Positions 58,939 through 64,000 of a DNA stretch of 64,000 nucleotides are shown here, piece by piece (position 1 is the first letter of the stretch; each line of letters starts with the position of its first letter). Origin of the DNA: an uncultured Bacteroides sp. (GTDB lineage Bacteria > Bacteroidota > Bacteroidia > Bacteroidales > Bacteroidaceae); assembly GCA_949296415.1 (NCBI GenBank), contig CASFQC010000007.1:1-64000 (forward strand). Reading direction: 5' to 3'. The position numbers and the translations under genes were made by a program. Under the pieces are notes generated by a model that worked only from the letters and a program-made list of their open reading frames with translations, was not told the DNA's origin and ran no database searches.

Positions 58939-59949
58939 ATGAGTGTGGAAGTCCGTCCAGACAGTTCCCTAAAGCCTTACAATACGTTCGGCATTGAGAC
59001 CACCGCAGCGTTTTTGGTAGAGTATGATACCGAAGAAGACCTTCTGGACATGTGCGAATCGGGAGGGATGACCTTGCCTTGGCTTCATGTCGGTGCCGGA
59101 AGTAACTTGCTTTTTACCCGTCCCTTTCCGGGCATGGTGTTCCATTCGCGCATACGAGACATTGAAGTGGTGAGGGAGACCGCCGATGACGTGCTGTTGC
59201 GTGTCGGAGGCGGAGTGATATGGGATGAGTTTGTGGCTCATTGCGTGCGTAACGGATGGTATGGGGTGGAAAACCTGTCGCTGATACCTGGAGAAGTGGG
59301 CGCCGCTGCCGTACAGAATATCGGCGCTTACGGAGTTGAGGCAAGTGATGTGGTTGAGAAGGTGGAGACTGTAAGCTTTTCCGGCAGGCGCGATGTCTTT
59401 ACCCGTGAGGATTGTCGGTATGCTTATCGCTGGAGCATCTTCAAGCAAGCTGACATGCGCGATCGTTTTGTCACCCGTGTGTGGATACGTCTGGACAAGA
59501 AGGAAGCTTATAAGTTGGGTTACGGAGCTGTGGAACGTGAGGTGGACAGGCTCGGAGGCCGTTCCTTGCCCAATGTGAGGCAGGCCGTCATCAACATCCG
59601 GCAATCCAAGCTTCCCGACCCGAAAGTGATGGGAAATGCGGGCAGTTTCTTCATGAATCCTGTAGTGAGCCGGGAGTGCTTTGAACGGTTGGCCGCACGC
59701 TTTCCCGATATGCCCCATTACGAAACTCCTCAGGCGGGAGTGAAGATTCCCGCCGGATGGCTTATAGAACAGTGTGGCTGGAAAGGCAAGTCTTTGGGAC
59801 GGGCTGCGGTGTACGACAGGCAGGCTCTGGTGTTGGTCAACAAAGGTGGAGCCACCGGCAATGAGATATTGGCCTTGTCCGAAGCCGTAAGTCAAAGCGT
59901 GGAGGAGAAGTTTGGCATAGTCTTGAAGCCCGAAGTGAACATTTACTGA
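58939..59949 (+). CDS. murB: UDP-N-acetylenolpyruvoylglucosamine reductase
   Basis: 336 residues. This FAD enzyme reduces UDP-GlcNAc-enolpyruvate to UDP-MurNAc in cytoplasmic peptidoglycan synthesis. It is the type I form like E. coli MurB: start NTFGIETTAAFLVE, FAD loop VGAGSNLLFT, GVENLSLIPGEVGAAAVQNI, the tyrosine-bearing region YGAVEREVDRLG, the proton-donating Ser in MGNAGSFFMNPVVS, and the C-terminal Glu in KPEVNIY. It lies 59 nt after the DUF4348 gene and 11 nt before the hydrolase gene, probably in one operon. Confidence 0.96.
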   Translation: MSVEVRPDSSLKPYNTFGIETTAAFLVEYDTEEDLLDMCESGGMTLPWLHVGAGSNLLFTRPFPGMVFHSRIRDIEVVRETADDVLLRVGGGVIWDEFVAHCVRNGWYGVENLSLIPGEVGAAAVQNIGAYGVEASDVVEKVETVSFSGRRDVFTREDCRYAYRWSIFKQADMRDRFVTRVWIRLDKKEAYKLGYGAVEREVDRLGGRSLPNVRQAVINIRQSKLPDPKVMGNAGSFFMNPVVSRECFERLAARFPDMPHYETPQAGVKIPAGWLIEQCGWKGKSLGRAAVYDRQALVLVNKGGATGNEILALSEAVSQSVEEKFGIVLKPEVNIY

Positions 59950-59960
59950 TTTTAAGCGAT

Positions 59961-60728
59961 ATGCACTTGAGATTTTTAGGAACCGGAACCTCCACCGGAG
60001 TGCCGGAGATAGGATGCCGATGTGAGGTATGTACGTCAGCCGATTTCCGTGACAACCGTCTGCGTACGTCGGCCATGATACAGACCGATGATGGTGCCCA
60101 TATACTGATGGATTGCGGTCCCGACTTCAGGGAACAGATGTTGCGCATGGGGTTCTTTGAGCCTATAGACGGCGTGCTGCTGACTCATGAACATTACGAC
60201 CATGTGGGAGGGCTGGACGACCTGCGCCCCTTTTGCAGGAAGGGGGAGGTGCCCGTGTATGCCGATGCGACAGCCTCTTCCCACTTGCGTACCCGCATGC
60301 CTTATTGCTTTGTGGAGGACAAGTATCCCGGAGTACCGCTTATCGCCTTGCATGAGGCCGTACCGGGTAAACCTTTTTTCATCCGCACGACGGAAGTGAT
60401 GCCTTTTCGTGTGATGCACGGCCGCCTGCCCATCTTGGGCTACCGCATAGGAGGGCGTATGGCCTATATCACCGACATGCTTTCCATGCCGGTAGAATCC
60501 TATGACATGCTTCGCCACCTTGATGTGTTGGTGGTCAATGCGTTGAGGATACAGCCACATGCCACACACCAGAGCATAGCCCAGGCTCTGCAGGTCGCTG
60601 CAAAGGTGGGAGCCGGGGAAACCTATTTCGTGCACATGTCCCATCAGGCCGGACTGCATGCCCGCATCAGTATGCAGTTGCCTCCACATGTACATTTTGC
60701 CTATGACGGGCTGGAGATAGAGTGCTGA
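59961..60728 (+). CDS. Metallo-beta-lactamase-fold hydrolase (PhnP-like)
   Basis: 255 residues. The zinc-binding motif THEHYDHVGG (HxHxDH) and later HMSHQAGLH are visible. The start MHLRFLGTGTSTGVPEIGC and the extra CRCEVC pair resemble PhnP and related cyclic-phosphodiesterase-like hydrolases, where the Cys residues bind a structural zinc. A phosphodiester substrate is likely; it cannot be named. It is cytoplasmic. It lies at the end of the murB cluster. Confidence 0.9.
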   Translation: MHLRFLGTGTSTGVPEIGCRCEVCTSADFRDNRLRTSAMIQTDDGAHILMDCGPDFREQMLRMGFFEPIDGVLLTHEHYDHVGGLDDLRPFCRKGEVPVYADATASSHLRTRMPYCFVEDKYPGVPLIALHEAVPGKPFFIRTTEVMPFRVMHGRLPILGYRIGGRMAYITDMLSMPVESYDMLRHLDVLVVNALRIQPHATHQSIAQALQVAAKVGAGETYFVHMSHQAGLHARISMQLPPHVHFAYDGLEIEC

Positions 60729-60775
60729 CCGGACACATAGCCTTTTCCTGTTCAGCTTTATTCGGGACGGGACAC

Positions 60776-60806
60776 TTGCTTATATGTGTGCAAATGTTTA
60801 TTTTTG
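60776..60806 (+). promoter_or_regulatory. Promoter of the DUF3352-like gene
   Basis: TTG at 60776-60778 and TATTTTTG at 60799-60806 with a 20-nt spacer, 60 nt upstream of the ATG. Confidence 0.7.
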
Positions 60807-60866
60807 CCGTCAGACCGTATCCCGGTGACGGATTCTGTAACCAGTTATTAAAAGACCGACATAGAT

Positions 60867-62444
60867 ATGAAACCACGCATCCTCTTACGCATTGTCCTGG
60901 CGGCAGGTGTATTGCTTGCCTGTGCAGGTGTGGGATGGCATTTCCTTTCACGCCTGGACAGGGTGGAGGAACGTCGGGAACTCAACCTTTACACACTGGT
61001 GCCTCCTGATGCCGTAGCCGTGCTGAAGGTGCACACCCCTTTGCTCTCGGACAATCGCCTGGACTGGTGGTTGGGAGAATATGACAGCGGCTGGCTCTCT
61101 GACTTCTGCCGCAAGATGAAGGACATATTGGTGAGCTATCATGTGTCACAAGGAGTGCGGGAACAGATTGTCTATTGTCAGTTCGACGAATTGGGCCGGC
61201 ATTCGGCACAACATTCGCTCAGTCTTCTTTCTCCCCGCTCGTTTCCGGCAAAGTCGCTGGACTACAGAGGTGAGTCCATGCGTATCTATCCGTTGACGGA
61301 CGGGCGTTTCCTTGCCGTATATGTGGGCGAGGGCTTTCTGGTCATGAGCTTTCAGTCCCGGCTGATAGAAAAGGTGATGGATGCCAGGAGTACCGGTCAT
61401 AATATTGCGAGCTTGTGGAACAGGGCAGGTTTGTCTGATGTGCCGGGAGGCAGGGGGGCGGTCTCACTTTACCTGAATGCCGACTCTGTCCCTATGGGGA
61501 AGAATGAAGATTCATGCGCCCCGTATCTGCATGCGGGAGGATGGATGGAATTCGATTTGGACTTCAGGCCGGAGGCTTTTCTCTGCACGGGCATAGGCCA
61601 GGAACGTCAGAGCGATTCGTTGTCGTTATGGCATGCGTTGGCCGGGCAGCATCCGGTCGATACGCTGGATTACGGACTCCTGCCCTCATCGGTCTTTGCC
61701 TATGCCCATTGGGCGTTTTCAGATCCGGATAAGTTGCTCCGTTGCATGGCTTCCCACTCATGGGCAGACTCGCTGTCTGATGACTATATGCGCAGGCGTG
61801 ATGCCGAATGGGCTGCTTTTCTTGACCGTTATGCCGCAGGCGATGCCTTTTCTTGCCTGTTCCATGCCAAAGACACCGCCTGGCACAAGCCTTGCGCGGT
61901 CATAGGCATTCCGCTGCGCGACGAGTGGGAAGCCCGCAGGCACTTCAGGTCGTGGCTGCGTTCCACACCGCCGGACAAGAGTGCGAATCTGACGGGAGAG
62001 CGCGGGAATTCCGCACGGTTCGCGCTTTATCCTCGGGCCAGATATTACACCCAGTATCGTGTGCCGCGCACCACCCTGCTCACTTTGTTTACCGGTTGGG
62101 AGTGCAAGGATGTCCTTCCCCGAGCCTGTTTCTTTCGCAGCATGCTGCTGCTTGCTCCCGATGCCCACAGCCTTTCGGCCTACATTGATGCGTTGGAGCG
62201 CAAGGAGTGTCTGGAGCCGGGCATCTTAAGTCCGACGGACAGACGCGGACAAAACTGCTTTTTCATGGCGGTCGGCATGGGAGAGGTGTCGCAATGTCCG
62301 CCTTCCTATGTCCGGCAGATACCTTCTTTCTTCCTTGACTCCGGCATAGGAGACAGCCGTTCCCTACTCTTCCTTGAGCTGGTGAAGGATTCCGACGGAA
62401 GGCTGTATCCGGATGTGCGGCTTTGCCGGACGGACGGAGACTGA
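60867..62444 (+). CDS. Membrane-anchored envelope protein of unknown function (DUF3352-like)
   Basis: 525 residues. One N-terminal membrane segment (ILLRIVLAAGVLLACAGVGW) is followed by a large, probably periplasmic domain with no known catalytic motif. The opening YTLVPPDAVAVLKVHTP is reminiscent of DUF3352-type proteins (a proline-aspartate-aspartate-like turn followed by VAVLKV). A later segment, FAYAHWAFSDPDKLLRCM, would start a second repeat of that fold. The match is weak and function is unknown. It has its own promoter, is downstream of the murB cluster, and converges on bioD with only 9 nt between the stops. Confidence 0.72.
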   Translation: MKPRILLRIVLAAGVLLACAGVGWHFLSRLDRVEERRELNLYTLVPPDAVAVLKVHTPLLSDNRLDWWLGEYDSGWLSDFCRKMKDILVSYHVSQGVREQIVYCQFDELGRHSAQHSLSLLSPRSFPAKSLDYRGESMRIYPLTDGRFLAVYVGEGFLVMSFQSRLIEKVMDARSTGHNIASLWNRAGLSDVPGGRGAVSLYLNADSVPMGKNEDSCAPYLHAGGWMEFDLDFRPEAFLCTGIGQERQSDSLSLWHALAGQHPVDTLDYGLLPSSVFAYAHWAFSDPDKLLRCMASHSWADSLSDDYMRRRDAEWAAFLDRYAAGDAFSCLFHAKDTAWHKPCAVIGIPLRDEWEARRHFRSWLRSTPPDKSANLTGERGNSARFALYPRARYYTQYRVPRTTLLTLFTGWECKDVLPRACFFRSMLLLAPDAHSLSAYIDALERKECLEPGILSPTDRRGQNCFFMAVGMGEVSQCPPSYVRQIPSFFLDSGIGDSRSLLFLELVKDSDGRLYPDVRLCRTDGD

Positions 62445-62453
62445 CTTAGGTTG

Positions 62454-63107
62454 TCACTCCTCTTCTTTCCATACGGGCACCTGCATCAGCTGGGCGTGCG
62501 GATAATGCCGGGTCAGGTGTCTTTTCAGGTATTCCCAGGTATCGTCTCTCAACACCTTGTCCGATGAGTCCGGATAGAGGTTGTACAGTACCGTATGCAG
62601 TGCGATGCCCCGGCGGCTTATGGCCTCAAGGCTCAGCAGGGTATGGTTGATGCTTCCCAACCTGCCGCCGGTGACGAATATCAGCGGATAGCCTTTCCGG
62701 GCTATGTAGTCTATGGTGAGCAGGTCTTCGGTGAGCGGCACCATGAGTCCGCCCGCACCTTCCACCAGTACGGTGTCGTAGCGCGAGGCCAGTGTGGCGG
62801 TCGCACGTTCTATTTTCCCGAAGTCTATCTCCCGGCGGTCTATCCTGGAAGCCAGCAGCGGCGAGGCCGGATAGGAGAATATTTCGGGCATGGTGAGCTG
62901 CTCCTTGTCTTCGGGCAGGTATCCCGTGCCCATGATGCGCCGGTGCAGGTCTATGTCTTCAGAGTGGCCCACATTGCCGGTCTGTATGAACTTCTGTGTT
63001 ATCACACGCTTGCCTTGGCTCATGAGCCGGCGGGCCAGCCAGGCGGTACAGTAGGATTTTCCGGCATCTGTATCTATGCCGCTTACAAAGTAGATGTTGT
63101 GTTGCAT
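62454..63107 (-). CDS. bioD: Dethiobiotin synthetase
   Basis: 217 residues. It forms the ureido ring of dethiobiotin from DAPA, CO2 and ATP. The P-loop-like start YFVSGIDTDAGKSYCTAWL is characteristic of BioD, and the EGAGGLMVPL segment is the second signature. It is the last gene of the visible biotin cluster, 12 nt after bioC. Confidence 0.95.
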   Translation of the reverse strand: MQHNIYFVSGIDTDAGKSYCTAWLARRLMSQGKRVITQKFIQTGNVGHSEDIDLHRRIMGTGYLPEDKEQLTMPEIFSYPASPLLASRIDRREIDFGKIERATATLASRYDTVLVEGAGGLMVPLTEDLLTIDYIARKGYPLIFVTGGRLGSINHTLLSLEAISRRGIALHTVLYNLYPDSSDKVLRDDTWEYLKRHLTRHYPHAQLMQVPVWKEEE

Positions 63108-63119
63108 AGGGTTATCTTA

Positions 63120-63899
63120 TTATAGGTTGTGGTGGGAGAGGTCCAGCCTCTTCCCTATCATATATCTCACGTGATACGTCAGCTCCACCTCCCCTTGCCG
63201 TGTGCTGAAGCGTTGGCGGTATTCGTCGCAGAAGGCTTGCAGCCGGCCGCGTGTCCACATGCGTTTCTCGGTGCCGGTCACTCCGGTTTGCTTGAGGTGG
63301 CGCAGCACGTCGGCAGGATGGGCGAAGGTCATGGTCCGCACCTCTTCCGAGGCATGCGTCACCTGAAAGCCCGCACCGGTCATCCAGCGTGTCAACTCCT
63401 CCATGCCAGGGTAGGCCAGCCCGTGTCCGGTGACGGCTCTTATCTCTTTCAGATTGTCCTCGCCGAAGGTGCTGAATGCCAGCCATCCTTCGCGTGAGAG
63501 GGCGTCGTGGCACCGGCAGAAGAACGGGGGCAGGTCGGTGAACCATTGCAGGGTGGAGCACGAGACGATTAGGCCGGTGTCGCGGGGCAGTTCCATGGTC
63601 TCGGCGTCGCCCGGATGGAAGCTGACGTGTGTGTGGCGGTCCGCAGGCCCGAGCAGGTCTGTCAGGCAGTCGGCCATTTCCGGGCAGAGGTCGTTCAGCC
63701 ACAGCTCTTGCGGATGCAGCCGCTCCAGCAGCAGGCGCGACAGGTTGCCCGTGCCGCATCCCAACTCTACCACGCGCCGGGGGCTGATGGCAGGGAGCAT
63801 GGAAGCCATGCGGCGCGCCACCTGCAGCTGCACATGGGCCTCGCGTCCGTAGGTGTTCCGGGCTTGGGCGAAACAGCGGGCTATCAGTGTCTTGTCCAT
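63120..63899 (-). CDS. bioC: Malonyl-ACP O-methyltransferase
   Basis: 259 residues. A class I AdoMet methyltransferase (VVELGCGTGNLSRLLL, then FHPGDAE, and VSCSTLQWFTDLP) that methylates malonyl-ACP to start the pimeloyl chain of biotin. The C-terminus and length match BioC. Its start overlaps the preceding gene by 16 nt, so translation is coupled. The GC content and vocabulary fit the neighbours. Confidence 0.92.
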   Translation of the reverse strand: MDKTLIARCFAQARNTYGREAHVQLQVARRMASMLPAISPRRVVELGCGTGNLSRLLLERLHPQELWLNDLCPEMADCLTDLLGPADRHTHVSFHPGDAETMELPRDTGLIVSCSTLQWFTDLPPFFCRCHDALSREGWLAFSTFGEDNLKEIRAVTGHGLAYPGMEELTRWMTGAGFQVTHASEEVRTMTFAHPADVLRHLKQTGVTGTEKRMWTRGRLQAFCDEYRQRFSTRQGEVELTYHVRYMIGKRLDLSHHNL

Positions 63900-64000
63900 A
63901 AGTCTTGCAGGTAAAGTCTGAACAGGTCTTCGTCATAGTGCGCGTGTTCCGTGCGGGTCACGGGCACGCCCAGCGTCTGCCATTCCCTGAGCTGGTTCTG
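63884..64000 (-). CDS. bioG: C-terminal fragment of probable pimeloyl-ACP methyl ester esterase (BioG-like)
   Basis: Only the last 38 residues are inside the window, reading TEHAHYDEDLFRLYLQDLW near the end and overlapping the bioC start by 16 nt. The assignment to BioG (DUF452) rests mainly on its position before bioC-bioD, as in other Bacteroides biotin operons. The catalytic part is outside the window. Confidence 0.6.
   Translation of the reverse strand, partial: QNQLREWQTLGVPVTRTEHAHYDEDLFRLYLQDLWTRH

Noticed and set aside
58969..59895. 308-codon frame antisense to murB
   Set aside because: murB is certain, and the reverse frame has no recognisable features.
63112..63936. 274-codon frame overlapping bioC in another frame
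   Set aside because: It is Arg/Pro/Ala-rich, as expected from GC-rich third positions; bioC has all its motifs in its own frame.

Overview
The window looks like a chromosomal segment from a gut Bacteroidales bacterium of the Bacteroides/Phocaeicola type. The evidence is: many start sites preceded by the Bacteroidetes -7 box TAnnTTTG instead of a sigma70 -10; lipoproteins and families typical of the group (BspA-like repeats, DUF4348, DUF4492, two half-size chromate transporters in tandem, AAA_14 ATPase); strict-anaerobe ferredoxin metabolism (pyruvate and 2-oxoacid oxidoreductases) together with cytochrome bd; and a biotin cluster with BioC/BioG. The species cannot be fixed from the sequence alone. 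No rRNA, tRNA, CRISPR array or intact insertion sequence was found.

Layout. 1-6.6 kb: a Crp-like regulator cut by the window edge, glutamine-dependent NAD synthetase, a frameshifted LuxR-type response regulator and a surface lipoprotein with BspA-like repeats. 6.6-9.8 kb: a six-gene operon for a branched-chain 2-oxoacid:ferredoxin oxidoreductase. 10.7-15.5 kb: a sodium-coupled symporter, a beta carbonic anhydrase, an ATP-grasp-like protein and an AAA_14 ATPase. 15.5-19.2 kb: pyruvate:ferredoxin oxidoreductase. 19.7-31.7 kb: a probable defence island with four co-directional genes: an HU-like DNA-binding protein, a type III-like adenine methyltransferase, a Res-like helicase-nuclease, and a 1609-residue fusion of a DnaQ-like exonuclease, a RecQ helicase and a UvrD helicase. 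32.1-36.2 kb: a copper P-type ATPase with an extra metal-binding domain fused at its C-terminus, and a secreted C1-family aminopeptidase. 36.2-43.2 kb: a TolC-MacA-MacB efflux operon followed by a LytS/LytT-type two-component system. 43.9-48.6 kb: cytochrome bd oxidase with a small DUF4492 partner and a GHL10 glycosidase. 48.6-56.5 kb: a split chromate transporter, purL, a YitT membrane protein and kbl. 57.0-62.4 kb: threonine dehydrogenase (divergent from kbl, together a threonine-to-glycine route), a DUF4348 lipoprotein, murB, a metallo-beta-lactamase-fold hydrolase and an envelope protein. 62.4-64 kb: the end of a biotin operon (bioG-bioC-bioD).

Two things stand out beyond ordinary genes. 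The first is the methyltransferase/Res/triple-fusion helicase operon, with nested palindromes in its leader. The second is a rich intergenic repeat landscape. Six intergenic regions carry degenerate tandem arrays whose units are 22 bp long, so they cannot encode a repeating peptide. Several MITE-like inverted-repeat elements are also present. A cluster of three ArgR-box-like sites lies between tolC and the cyd genes with no arginine gene nearby.

All calls come from reading the sequence and from recalled family knowledge. No searches were run.
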